Shown here piece by piece: positions 45,466 through 54,244 of a DNA stretch of 62,538 bases. The notes below the pieces were generated by a model that searched no databases, was not told the DNA's origin, and worked only from the letters and a program-made list of their open reading frames with translations. Numbering within the stretch: position 1 is the first letter of the stretch; each line of letters opens with the position of its first letter. The position numbers and the translations under genes were made by a program. The DNA lies in assembly GCA_947306365.1 (NCBI GenBank), contig CAMZGD010000012.1, positions 1 to 62,538 of the forward strand, read 5' to 3'. The DNA is from an uncultured Bacteroidales bacterium (GTDB lineage Bacteria > Bacteroidota > Bacteroidia > Bacteroidales > UBA932).

Positions 45466-45473
45466 CAAAGATA
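45466..45473 (-). promoter_or_regulatory. -7 promoter element for xth, 4 nt from the start codon
   Basis: Minus strand TATCTTTG (45473-45466) followed by TTCC and ATG at 45461. It lies in the 23-nt gap after the htpG stop, so xth and deoD can be expressed separately from htpG. Confidence 0.55.
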
Positions 45474-45484
45474 GCAAAATCCGG

Positions 45485-47350
45485 CTATCCCAGCAACTCC
45501 TCGCTTCGTTTGATGAAGTCGCTGAGCGCCTTGCCCTTCAGCATGCCGTTCGCCAGCAGGGCAAGGTCCGTCACCTGCCTGAGCAGCTTGTTGTCGGCCG
45601 TGAAAGCTTTCACGCCGCCGTCGCCCATCATCTTGCGGATCACGGGATTCTCGGCATTGACCGTGATGTTGTAGCTGTCGGGCAGTTCACCGTAGAAGTT
45701 CATGCCGCCGCCCAGGGCTGCCATATCGCGGTAGCGGCGCATGAATTCGCTCTGGGTGATGAGGATCGGCGCGCCGCTTTCACCGAGGTTCTCCACCTTC
45801 ACATCGTACTTGTTCTCCTTGGGAAGCAGTTCCTCGAAGACGCCGGTCACGTATTTCGCATCTTCCTCCGAAATCTCGAACTTCGCACGTTCGTCCTTCT
45901 CCACCAGCCGGTCGATCGCCTCGGCGTCGACGCGCTTGAACGTGGCGTCTTTCAGCCTGCTTTCGAGCAGGTTCACGAAATGAGCGTCGAGCGGGCAGTC
46001 GAACACCAGCACGCTGTATCCCTTCGCCTTGGCCGCTTCGACGTATCCGTACTGGGCCACCGGGTCGGTACAGTAGAGGTAGACCACCTTCTTGTCCTTG
46101 TTGGTCTGCGTCTCCTGGATCTTCCCGCGATAGTCGTCGTAATTGAAGTAGGCGCCCTCCGTATCCTTGAGCAGGGCGAACTTCATGGCGCGCTCGCAGA
46201 ACTTCTCGTCGGTGAGCATGCCGTACTCGATGAAGAGCTTGAGGTTGTCCCATTTCTGCTCGAATTCCTCCTTCTTGTTTTTGGCAATCTCTTCGAGCCG
46301 GTCGGCGACCTTCTTCGTGATGTAGGTGGAGATCTTCTTCACGTTGGCGTCTTCCTGCAGGTAGCTGCGCGACACGTTGAGCGGGATGTCGGGCGAGTCG
46401 ATGACGCCGTGGAGCAGCGTGAGGAACTCGGGCACGATGTTCTCGACGGAGTCGGTCACGAACATCTGGTTGCAGTAGAGCTGGATCTTGTTGCGCGTGA
46501 CCTCGAGCCGGTCCTTGATCTTGGGGAAGTACAGGATGCCGGTCAGGTTGAACGGGTAGTCCACGTTGAGGTGGATGTGGAAGAGGGGATCCTCCTGCAT
46601 CGGATAGAGCTTGTTGTAGAACCTCAGGTAGTCCTCGTCCTTGAGTTCGGCGGGCTTGCGGGTCCACAGCGGCTCGGTGTCGTTGATGATGTTGTCCTTG
46701 TCGGTGTCGACGTATTTGCCGTCTTTCCATTCTTTCTGCTTGCCCATGCACACGGGGACGGGCATGAACTTGCAGTATTTGTTCAGGAGTGCGCCCACTT
46801 TCGCCTCCTGGGCGAATTCCTCGCTGTCGGCGTCGAGGTAGAGGGTGACGGTGGTGCCGCGGTCCGTCCGCTTGCTCTCCGTCAGCGTGAAATCCGGTTC
46901 GCCGAGGCATTCCCATTTCACGGCTTTCGCCCCTTCCTGCCACGACAGGGTCTCGATGCGCACCTTCTGCGATACCATGAAGGCCGAGTAGAAGCCCAGG
47001 CCGAAGTGGCCGATGATGCTGCCGGCCTTGTCCTTGTATTTCTCCAGAAACTCGCCGGCCGAGGAGAAGGCGATCTGGTTGATGTATTTGTCCACCTCTT
47101 CGGCGGTCATTCCAATGCCGCGGTCGGTGATCTTGATGGTCTTCGCCTTGTCATCCACGTCCACGCGGATCGTCAGGTCGCCCAGTTCGCCCTTGAAATC
47201 GCCGGTTCCGGCGAGGGCTTTCAACTTCTGGGTGGCGTCGACGGCATTGGCCACCATCTCGCGCATGAAGATGTCGTGGTCGGAATACAAGAATTTTTTG
47301 ATGACCGGAAAGATATTTTCCGTGGTCACGCCGATTTTTCCTTTCGTCAT
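45485..47350 (-). CDS. htpG: Molecular chaperone HtpG (Hsp90)
   Basis: A 621-residue Hsp90. The GHKL ATPase domain (about 1-215) has FMREMVANAVDATQKLK, ITDRGIGMT and GHFGLGFYSAFMV (the nucleotide lid/glycine motif). The middle domain (about 230-490) carries VDYPFNLTGILYFPKI and the NVSRSYLQEDANVKKI catalytic loop, followed by a C-terminal dimer domain ending in KRSEELLG. It refolds and protects proteins under stress. ATG at 47350 is used because MTKGKIGVT is the family N terminus; the longer frame is in the leader. No perfect TAnnTTTG is seen near it. Confidence 0.96.
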   Translation of the reverse strand: MTKGKIGVTTENIFPVIKKFLYSDHDIFMREMVANAVDATQKLKALAGTGDFKGELGDLTIRVDVDDKAKTIKITDRGIGMTAEEVDKYINQIAFSSAGEFLEKYKDKAGSIIGHFGLGFYSAFMVSQKVRIETLSWQEGAKAVKWECLGEPDFTLTESKRTDRGTTVTLYLDADSEEFAQEAKVGALLNKYCKFMPVPVCMGKQKEWKDGKYVDTDKDNIINDTEPLWTRKPAELKDEDYLRFYNKLYPMQEDPLFHIHLNVDYPFNLTGILYFPKIKDRLEVTRNKIQLYCNQMFVTDSVENIVPEFLTLLHGVIDSPDIPLNVSRSYLQEDANVKKISTYITKKVADRLEEIAKNKKEEFEQKWDNLKLFIEYGMLTDEKFCERAMKFALLKDTEGAYFNYDDYRGKIQETQTNKDKKVVYLYCTDPVAQYGYVEAAKAKGYSVLVFDCPLDAHFVNLLESRLKDATFKRVDAEAIDRLVEKDERAKFEISEEDAKYVTGVFEELLPKENKYDVKVENLGESGAPILITQSEFMRRYRDMAALGGGMNFYGELPDSYNITVNAENPVIRKMMGDGGVKAFTADNKLLRQVTDLALLANGMLKGKALSDFIKRSEELLG

Positions 47351-47563
47351 AGCTATCTGTTTTAATATTTGTCGAATCCGCACCGGTAAAAATCAAAAAA
47401 GATACCACCGTGCCCGGGCCGACATTTTGTCAGTTTTTTGAAAAAGGGCCCGTCCGGGGCCTGTCCCGCCCCGGATAATCCAGATTTCCCGGTGTTTTTT
47501 CGAGATGCTGAAAACTTTGACCAGATCTGTTCTCGGCATTTTTTTCTGCGGGTGGGACCGTCG

Positions 47564-47571
47564 TAGATTTG
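47564..47571 (+). promoter_or_regulatory. -7 promoter element for the fimbrial operon
   Basis: TAGATTTG followed by C, 23 nt before the DUF3575 ATG at 47595. No other convincing promoter is seen up to 59419, so the seven genes probably form one transcript. The 244-nt gap 47351-47594 holds this element and GC-rich sequence but no gene. Confidence 0.55.
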
Positions 47572-47594
47572 CAGCCTGAAAAAAACGCGACCCT

Positions 47595-48179
47595 ATGAAA
47601 CACTGCTTCGTCCTGGCCTGTTGCCTGCTTCTTTCCGTCCGGCTCGCCGCCCAGGAAGTCTCCCTTTCCACGAACCTGCTGGACTGGGCGAACCTCGGGA
47701 CGGCCAACTTGCAGGCAGGCGTGTCCTGCAGCCGGCATCTCACGCTGCACGCGGGACTCCGCTACAATAACTGGAATTTCGGTTCGGTGGAGAAGGGGAA
47801 TCCCTTCCAGAACCGGGCGCGGTCAGCTGCGATGGGAATGCGCTACTGGCCCTGGAACGTCTATTCGTCCTGGTGGTTCGGCGCAAGGATGCAGTTGGAG
47901 GAATACAACCGGGGCGGCCTGTTCCGAAGGATGAAGACGGAGGAGGGCGTCGCCGCCGGCCTGGGTGCCGGGTTCGGCTATAGCTGGCTGGTTTCCGACC
48001 ACTGGAACCTCGACCTGGGCCTGGGACTCTGGGCCGGTCGGGCGTGGTATACGCAGTATCGCTGTCCTCGTTGCGGCAGGGTCCTGTATTTCGAAGACGG
48101 CCGTCCGGTCCGGGATGTCTGGAAATGGTTCCTGCTCCCGTCGGGCGACTGGCAAGTGAGTCTGACTTATGTATTCTGA
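47595..48179 (+). CDS. DUF3575 outer-membrane protein, first gene of the fimbrial operon
   Basis: A 194-residue protein with a Sec signal peptide cleaved after about residue 19 (LAAQ). The body is made of amphipathic strands such as LTLHAGLRYNNWNFG and GVAAGLGAGFGYSWLVSDHW and ends in an aromatic residue (LTYVF), as in outer-membrane beta-barrels. DUF3575 members regularly open fimbrial loci in Bacteroidota. A small CPRCG knuckle (about residues 156-160) sits in a loop. It probably helps assembly or anchoring; the exact role is unknown. The next gene starts 4 nt after its stop. Confidence 0.8.
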   Translation: MKHCFVLACCLLLSVRLAAQEVSLSTNLLDWANLGTANLQAGVSCSRHLTLHAGLRYNNWNFGSVEKGNPFQNRARSAAMGMRYWPWNVYSSWWFGARMQLEEYNRGGLFRRMKTEEGVAAGLGAGFGYSWLVSDHWNLDLGLGLWAGRAWYTQYRCPRCGRVLYFEDGRPVRDVWKWFLLPSGDWQVSLTYVF

Positions 48180-48183
48180 ACCG

Positions 48184-50148
48184 ATGAGACCCGCGAGAAC
48201 CTGTCTGGCCGGCCTGTTTGCCCTGCTGGCCCTCATCTCCTGCGGCACTTCCCGCAAGGCGGAACGGTTGCAGGCGCAGCAGCCGGTCGCTTCGCTGGCG
48301 CTGCCCCCGCAGTACGAGACCTCGTTCGAAGAGCTCGAACTGCCCCGTCTCGAGCCGGATACGCTGTCCGTCCACGATTTTATGGGACACGAAGTCATCC
48401 TGATGAAGGCCGTGCGCGATGAGGAGAGCGGTGAGATGGTGGCGAACGAGACGCTGCAGGCCGCCCGTGTGACGGCGCGGTTCCGGAACGTGGCCGAGCG
48501 GCACGGACGCGTGGACCTGGAATTCCAGGTCATCGTGCCGGCCGCGATGCAGGACAGCCGCTGGCAGGTGCGCTTCCATCCCCGGATGGCCGTATTGGGC
48601 GATACGCTGGCCCTCGATGACATCCTGATTACGGGCAAGGATTACCGGAAGTCGCAGTTGCGCGGCTATCAGCAATATGAGCGCTTTCTCCGCTCGATCA
48701 TCACCGATTCCACCCGATTCATCGACCGGCACCAGCTGGAGGTCTTCATCCAGCGGAACATACCGGCGCTCTATGCCTTCCGGTGCGATTCGTCCGTCGT
48801 GACCGACGGGGATTTCGCATCCGTGTACGGCGTTACCGAGCGTCAGGCCATCGACTATTACACCTACGGCCTGCTCGTGCGCCGCAACGAACGGAAGATC
48901 CGCGACAAGGACCGGATGTTCCGCAAATACGTGAAGGCGCCGCTCCAGACAGGGCATTTGCGGCTGGACACCCTGATCGTCAACGAGGCAGGGGAGTTCG
49001 TATACAATTATGTGCAGACACTCACGACGCGGCCGCGCCTGCGGAAAGTGGATATCTGCCTGTCCGGGGAGGTCTGTTCGCAGGAGAAGGTGGTGTATGA
49101 CATCCCCGAAAGCGACCCGCTTACGTTTTACATCAGCTCGCTGAGCGCGTTCGTGGACGGCCGTGCGCGCTATCTCGACCGGGTGGTCTCCCGCCGGGTG
49201 GACGTGCGGCAGGACGCTTTCCTGCTGTTTCGGGCAGGCCAGGACGCCGTGGAGGAGGAACTTGGCGAAAACCGACAGGAAATCAATCGGATATGTTCGA
49301 CGCTCGCCGACTTGCTGGAAAACAGGGAATTCGCGTTGGACAGCATCGTCGTGACGGCGAATGCCTCGCCCGAGGGGTCCTTCCGTTTCAACGGGGACCT
49401 GTCGCAGCGTCGCAGCCGGTCGGTGGGCCGTTATTTCGCGGCTTTCATGAAGCGCCATGCGGATTCGGTGGAACGGGCGGGCGGCATCCTGATCGATCTC
49501 GACGGGACGATGCCCGGCGCCGGCAGCCGTCCGCGTCCGGACATTCGTTTCAGCAGCTATGCCGTTCCGGAAAACTGGGCGCAGCTCGACCGGCTGGTCG
49601 AGGCGGACCCGGTGCTGACGGACGCGCAGAAGCAGGCTTATCTTGTGCGCCGGGCAGAGCCCGATCCGGATGCACGGGAGCATGCGATGCGCACGGACGA
49701 CTATTATCCTTATCTCTCCGGCGAACTGTATCCGCGGCTGCGGACCGTTTCGTTCGATTTCCGGCTGCACCGGCGCGACATGCAGCAGGATACGATCCAT
49801 ACCACCGTCCTGGATTCGGCCTACATGGCCGGCGTCCAGGCAATCCGGGACCACGAATACCAGCAGGCCCTGACGCTGTTGCGTCCGTATGCAGACTATA
49901 ATACGGCCGTCGCCTACTGCTGTCTCGACTACAATGCGAGCGCCCTGTCCATCCTCGAGAAGCTGGACCGGAACGCGGAAGTGAACTATATGCTGGCCTT
50001 GCTCTATGCCCGCCAGGGCGACGAGCGGCGTGCCGTTGAATGCTATCTGCAGGCCTGTGCCCAGAACACGTCGTTCGTGCATCGCGGCAACCTGGACCCG
50101 GAGATCAGCGTGCTGATCCGGAAATACGGCCTGAACCGCACATCCTGA
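48184..50148 (+). CDS. Fimbria-associated lipoprotein with OmpA-like and TPR regions
   Basis: A 654-residue lipoprotein (lipobox LISC, Cys20). An N-terminal beta-rich half has no recognised family name beyond its link to DUF3868-type fimbrial proteins. Around residues 375-425 lies an OmpA-C-like segment (IVVTANASPEGSFRFNGDLS followed by an RRSRSVGRYF helix), which usually grips peptidoglycan. Residues about 550-645 show two TPR-like helical repeats (NAEVNYMLALLYARQGDERR). The protein may tie the fimbrial assembly to the cell wall. ATG at 48184 gives the best lipoprotein signal. 26 nt to the first fimbrillin. Confidence 0.75.
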   Translation: MRPARTCLAGLFALLALISCGTSRKAERLQAQQPVASLALPPQYETSFEELELPRLEPDTLSVHDFMGHEVILMKAVRDEESGEMVANETLQAARVTARFRNVAERHGRVDLEFQVIVPAAMQDSRWQVRFHPRMAVLGDTLALDDILITGKDYRKSQLRGYQQYERFLRSIITDSTRFIDRHQLEVFIQRNIPALYAFRCDSSVVTDGDFASVYGVTERQAIDYYTYGLLVRRNERKIRDKDRMFRKYVKAPLQTGHLRLDTLIVNEAGEFVYNYVQTLTTRPRLRKVDICLSGEVCSQEKVVYDIPESDPLTFYISSLSAFVDGRARYLDRVVSRRVDVRQDAFLLFRAGQDAVEEELGENRQEINRICSTLADLLENREFALDSIVVTANASPEGSFRFNGDLSQRRSRSVGRYFAAFMKRHADSVERAGGILIDLDGTMPGAGSRPRPDIRFSSYAVPENWAQLDRLVEADPVLTDAQKQAYLVRRAEPDPDAREHAMRTDDYYPYLSGELYPRLRTVSFDFRLHRRDMQQDTIHTTVLDSAYMAGVQAIRDHEYQQALTLLRPYADYNTAVAYCCLDYNASALSILEKLDRNAEVNYMLALLYARQGDERRAVECYLQACAQNTSFVHRGNLDPEISVLIRKYGLNRTS

Positions 50149-50174
50149 ACCCTGACAATGTGAATGATTGCCCT

Positions 50175-51185
50175 ATGATGAAACGTTTGTTATTTGTGAC
50201 CGGCGTGCTCCTTGCCGCAGCGACAGGCTGCGACAGGGAGCCCTGCGCCGCGTGCCGGGAGGACGCCTTCGCACATCACGTGACCCTGGACCTGTCGGGC
50301 AGCGCGCTGATGACCAAGGCGCTTGACGTGCCTTCGCTTTCCGAAAGCAACGTCGTCCGCTGCTTCCTGTACGTATTCAGCCGCACGGGTGACCTGGTGG
50401 ACAGCTATGCCTCAACGGACGGGCGATTCGACTTCTATCTTACCGACGAAGTGTACGATTTCGTGGCGGTCGCCAACAAGGGGGACCTTCCGCGGACGGG
50501 CGTCACGAAGGCGGATCTGTTTGCCGTACGCACGACGCTCGCCGAGAATGCCGTAGGCTGTTTCGTGATGGCCGGTTCACTGGACAGCCACGTGATCGAG
50601 GCCGATGAAAAGATCACCGTGGAAGTGTCCCGGCTGGTCGGAAAGGTGACCTATACGATCCGGACGGCCTTCTCCGGGCCATTGGCCGAATTGCCGTTCG
50701 TCGTCGAAGACATCTATCTGACCAATGTCACCGGTGCGCACGACCTGGCGCTCCTGGACTCCGTGCCGGAAGCGGGTGCGTGCTGGTACAACCGGATGGA
50801 CCTCGACGATCCGCCGCAGGAAGACTGTCCCGTCGGGCTCCTGTCCGGGCACATCGGGCTTCGGATGGCCGCTACCGACAGTCTCTGTTCGGGACACAGC
50901 TTCTATCCCTATCCCAATGCGGCGCCGGACAGCCACGACCGGGAGCGGTGGGGGAGCCGCTGCACGCGCTTCGTCGTGAAGGCGACGCTCGGCGGTGTGA
51001 TGACGTGGTATCCGGTCACCCTCGAAAAGGTGGTGCGCAACCGGCACTATCACGTCGACCTGACCATCTCGAACTATGGCGTGGCGCACCCGGAGGATGA
51101 TCCGAGCGCTGCATTCTCCGGCATGACCGCCGCCGTCACCGTCGCTCCCTGGTCTGACGGAGGCACGCTGCTGGGCCTGTATTAA
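50175..51185 (+). CDS. Fimbrillin-family lipoprotein 1
   Basis: A 336-residue precursor: lipobox ATGC (Cys19), then the fimbrillin N-terminal strand ending in M-T-K-A (Lys48), followed by VVRCFLYVFSRTGDLVDSYA and FDFYLTDEVYDFVAVANKGD, the hallmark N-domain of FimA/Mfa proteins. The C-terminal domain ends with PWSDGGTLLGLY, whose last strand is normally the donor strand. In type V pili, cleavage at the Lys/Arg removes a strand and permits donor-strand exchange. It probably is an accessory or tip-proximal subunit, since its sequence is more divergent than the next two. Extra Cys pairs (24 and 27) are unusual. Confidence 0.82.
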   Translation: MMKRLLFVTGVLLAAATGCDREPCAACREDAFAHHVTLDLSGSALMTKALDVPSLSESNVVRCFLYVFSRTGDLVDSYASTDGRFDFYLTDEVYDFVAVANKGDLPRTGVTKADLFAVRTTLAENAVGCFVMAGSLDSHVIEADEKITVEVSRLVGKVTYTIRTAFSGPLAELPFVVEDIYLTNVTGAHDLALLDSVPEAGACWYNRMDLDDPPQEDCPVGLLSGHIGLRMAATDSLCSGHSFYPYPNAAPDSHDRERWGSRCTRFVVKATLGGVMTWYPVTLEKVVRNRHYHVDLTISNYGVAHPEDDPSAAFSGMTAAVTVAPWSDGGTLLGLY

Positions 51186-51213
51186 ACGGAATCAACCCAT
51201 AAAAACATACGAA

Positions 51214-52281
51214 ATGAAACGATGCTATCATCTTGTCGCTGCGGCCGTCCTGATGACGTGCCTGGCAGCCTGCAACGAATGTGAAACGCAGCCGGAACCG
51301 GCGGAGGGCGTCCTGTCCGTTTCGGTCAGGAACGGTGCCGCTTTCTACACGAAAGCGGATACTTCGCCATCCGGAAAGGATGCGGATCTCCGCGATGTCC
51401 AGCTGCTGCTCTTCTCCTCGGACGGATCCCTGTACCGGCGGGAGACATGCTCCGGATCATCGCTGACACTGACGCTGGAAAGGATCAAGACCGGCTATTA
51501 CGACGTTGTCGCGGTGGCGAACGCCCCCGCACTGACAGACGTTCTCAACCTGGCGGAAATCACGGAGCGGGAACTGCCGCTGTCACTGAACGATCCGGAA
51601 CAAGGGTTCGTGATGTACGGACAGACGTCTGTCGTCGTGACGAGTGCAAAGGAATCCGCGACGGCGGCCCGTGCCGAGATCACCGTCACCCGCCACGTAG
51701 GAAGGGTCCGGCTGACGACGGTGCAGAACGGTCTTCCGGCGGCTTACGGCACGCTGCGAGTAGATTGCGCCTTTTTGGAGAACGGATTCGGAACCTGGAA
51801 TTACGGCGGCACGGGAGCTCCGTCGGGCTATGTGAATTACGCCGGCCGAAAGGCGGGAAAGAACACGTCCGCTGTAGCGGCGGATTTCATCGCGGCTGAA
51901 TCGGATGCGGACTGTGCTGCACTGACTTTCCGTTCACTGGATAAAACCGTGACGAACGGCGTGACAGAGACCGTCAACCATCCGTTCTATTCGTTTCCCA
52001 ATTCCCTGACGGCCGACGGCGACCATTTTTCGGGCGCCACGTCGGAGGCCGCCTGTGTACGGCTCGTCGTGAAGGCTTCCTATGGAGAAGGCAACGCACA
52101 ATGCTGGTATTATCCCGTGACGATTGAAAACCTGGAACGGAACAAGACATATGACGTGTCGTTCATCATCCGCGGACCGGGTTCCCCCGATCCGAACCAG
52201 CAGGTGGAGAACGGAAACCTCGATGTGGTGATTTCCGTGGATCCCTGGAATGACGGCGGCGATTTCAACGGAGATTTCTGA
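51214..52281 (+). CDS. Fimbrillin-family lipoprotein 2
   Basis: A 355-residue fimbrillin precursor with lipobox LAAC (Cys20) and cleavage-type motif Y-T-K-A (Lys47), then LRDVQLLLFSSDGSLYRRET, YDVVAVANAPALTD and a RHVGRVRLTTVQN strand. The C-terminal domain carries YYPVTIENLERNKTYDVSFI and a final VDPWNDGGDFNGDF. It is closely similar in architecture to the following gene, including the shared NGFGTWNYGG/NALGTWALGG segment, which implies tandem duplication. Either of these two may be the shaft subunit. Its TGA overlaps the next ATG. Confidence 0.85.
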   Translation: MKRCYHLVAAAVLMTCLAACNECETQPEPAEGVLSVSVRNGAAFYTKADTSPSGKDADLRDVQLLLFSSDGSLYRRETCSGSSLTLTLERIKTGYYDVVAVANAPALTDVLNLAEITERELPLSLNDPEQGFVMYGQTSVVVTSAKESATAARAEITVTRHVGRVRLTTVQNGLPAAYGTLRVDCAFLENGFGTWNYGGTGAPSGYVNYAGRKAGKNTSAVAADFIAAESDADCAALTFRSLDKTVTNGVTETVNHPFYSFPNSLTADGDHFSGATSEAACVRLVVKASYGEGNAQCWYYPVTIENLERNKTYDVSFIIRGPGSPDPNQQVENGNLDVVISVDPWNDGGDFNGDF

Positions 52282-53372
52282 TGATGGAAAGACTGTCACG
52301 GGTATTCCTGCTCTTGCTTGTTTTCCTGCTTCCCGCCTGCCAGGATCCGGTGCCGGCTGAAGGTACGGGTGCGCTTTCGGTGGTGATCACCGCCGGCGGC
52401 GGTGTCCCGACCCGGGCTTCCGGCGTGACGGAGCTGCCGTATGAGAAGAGACTCAACCAGCTGCAGCTGTTCCTGTTTGAAGGGAACGTGCTGTGCCGGT
52501 ACGACCGTGTCGATACGGGCCTGGACGCGCTGCCGTTCCGCAAGACCTACGAGTCCCTGAAGACGGGGTCATACCGGGTTTATGCCGTGGCCAATGCGGA
52601 AGACCTGCACGGCGTGACCACCGAGGCGGCGTTGAACGAACGGGTTGTCCGTCTGTCCGACTGCAGCCTGGCGGAGGAGCGGGGCTTCGTGATGGCCGGA
52701 GCCGTGGAAACGGCTGCCGGCCGGGGCGCTCCGACGCCGGTTCCCATATCCCTGTCCCGCTTCGCCGCCCGTGTGCGGCTGGTCTCCGTGGAAAACCGTG
52801 TGCCGTCCGGCTATGCCCGGGATGGTGCGGTGACCGTGAAGAGCGTCTTCCTGATCAATGCGTTGGGAACGTGGGCGCTGGGTGGTGCGGGCACTGCATC
52901 GGAGTGGGTGAACCTTGGCGGCCGTGTGGCGGGGCGGGCCTCTTCCGACAGCCGAAGCGATTTCATCACGGAGGCGGGCCAGGTGCATCCCGCGGCGTAT
53001 CTGCCGCAGGTTTTCCGGACAGACGGGCGTACGCTGGCGAACGGCACGGTGGAGACGTACGCGGACTGTTGCCTGTACAGTTTCCCTAATGCCGTACAGA
53101 CCGACCATACGGGCAGTACGGCGGGTGCGGGGGAAGGCGCCTTCACCCGGCTGGTCATCCTGGCGACGGTGAACGGGGCAGACTGGTGGTATCCGGTCAC
53201 GCTGTCTGTCGACGGCAGGGGCCTGGAGCGCAACACGTCGTACGACGTACGCGTGGTGCTCCGTACGACGGGTTCGGCCGACCCGAACGAACCCCTCGTC
53301 AAGGGCAGCCTTTCGGCCGAAGTGTCGGTCAATCCCTGGTCGCCCGGCGCAGATTATTCCGAAACCATCTGA
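52281..53372 (+). CDS. Fimbrillin-family lipoprotein 3
   Basis: A 363-residue fimbrillin precursor: lipobox LPAC (Cys20), P-T-R-A motif (Arg45), then KRLNQLQLFLFEGNVLCRYD, SYRVYAVANAEDLHG and RFAARVRLVSVENRV. The C-terminal part contains GADWWYPVTLSVDGRGLERN and VSVNPWSPGADYSETI. Domain order matches the preceding gene throughout, so the two are paralogues. Arg45 corresponds to the gingipain cleavage position of P. gingivalis FimA. The ATG shares one nucleotide with the upstream stop. Confidence 0.85.
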   Translation: MMERLSRVFLLLLVFLLPACQDPVPAEGTGALSVVITAGGGVPTRASGVTELPYEKRLNQLQLFLFEGNVLCRYDRVDTGLDALPFRKTYESLKTGSYRVYAVANAEDLHGVTTEAALNERVVRLSDCSLAEERGFVMAGAVETAAGRGAPTPVPISLSRFAARVRLVSVENRVPSGYARDGAVTVKSVFLINALGTWALGGAGTASEWVNLGGRVAGRASSDSRSDFITEAGQVHPAAYLPQVFRTDGRTLANGTVETYADCCLYSFPNAVQTDHTGSTAGAGEGAFTRLVILATVNGADWWYPVTLSVDGRGLERNTSYDVRVVLRTTGSADPNEPLVKGSLSAEVSVNPWSPGADYSETI

Positions 53373-53395
53373 ACAGGACAAACGAAGAACGGATT

Positions 53396-54211
53396 ATGGT
53401 AATGAAGCGAATCATATATGGATGTCTCCTGCTCGTTGCAGGGTTCGGCTGCTCGGTCCGGGAGGACCGGCTTCCGTGCCCCTGCTATCTGGACATCGAT
53501 TATCGGGACGCGCTGGCGGCGGACCTGCTGGACGGCCGCGGCGGGAGCGTGGACGTATCGGTTTTCGCGCCGCATCCGGTTTGGGCGGAACGGCGCCGGG
53601 CGGAAGACTGTCCCGACGTGGAGGAAATCGTCGTGGACAAAGGCCGGCTCCGGGTCGTCGCGCTGGTGCACGACCGTCCTTTGCGGGACTTCCTGTCCGC
53701 CGGCACACAGGTCCTGTATGAGGCGGGCAATCAGATCGATTCCCTGTTCGTCCATACGGAAGCCGTGGACTGTTCCGGCGAAGAAGCACGCAGCGTGCTG
53801 CGGCCGCACAAGCAGTTTTCGACACTCTTCATTTCGGACGGGGAGGACGGGGCCTTGTGCCGGCAGTATAACCTGGTGGTGCGCGGTACGACGTGCGGCT
53901 TTGACGCCGCCGATTTCTCCGCGGTGGACGGCGCTTATCTCTACACCGTTCAGGAGGACGACGGGGCAGGCCGTATCCAGGTGCGCATCCCCCGCCAGCG
54001 GCGGGATGACCTGACCCTCGAATTCTGGGACAAGGACGACCATCTGAAGCGGTTTTCCAGCCCGGTCGGGCTGTATCTTTTCGCGGCAGGTTACGATCCG
54101 TATGCGACCGACCTTCCGGACTTCGAACTGCGGATTGACTTTAGGCAGGCTCTGCTCTACATCCGCGTTTCGGACTGGGAACAGGAGCAGGTATTCGCCT
54201 TGTACGATTAA
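53396..54211 (+). CDS. FimB/Mfa2-family fimbrial anchor lipoprotein
   Basis: A 271-residue lipoprotein with lipobox GFGC (Cys19) and the FimB/Mfa2 family opening REDRLPCPCYLDIDYRDA (about residues 22-39), where C-P-C is characteristic. A transthyretin-like two-domain beta architecture is expected; VDGAYLYTVQEDDGAG and FRQALLYIRVSDWEQEQVF are strands at the C terminus. Mfa2 ends chain growth and anchors the fimbria in the outer membrane. ATG at 53396 or 53402. Its place between the shaft subunits and the large tip candidate is typical. Confidence 0.88.
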   Translation: MVMKRIIYGCLLLVAGFGCSVREDRLPCPCYLDIDYRDALAADLLDGRGGSVDVSVFAPHPVWAERRRAEDCPDVEEIVVDKGRLRVVALVHDRPLRDFLSAGTQVLYEAGNQIDSLFVHTEAVDCSGEEARSVLRPHKQFSTLFISDGEDGALCRQYNLVVRGTTCGFDAADFSAVDGAYLYTVQEDDGAGRIQVRIPRQRRDDLTLEFWDKDDHLKRFSSPVGLYLFAAGYDPYATDLPDFELRIDFRQALLYIRVSDWEQEQVFALYD

Positions 54212-54244
54212 CTGGCCGTTGAACGGCAAAGCATTGAACAACCG

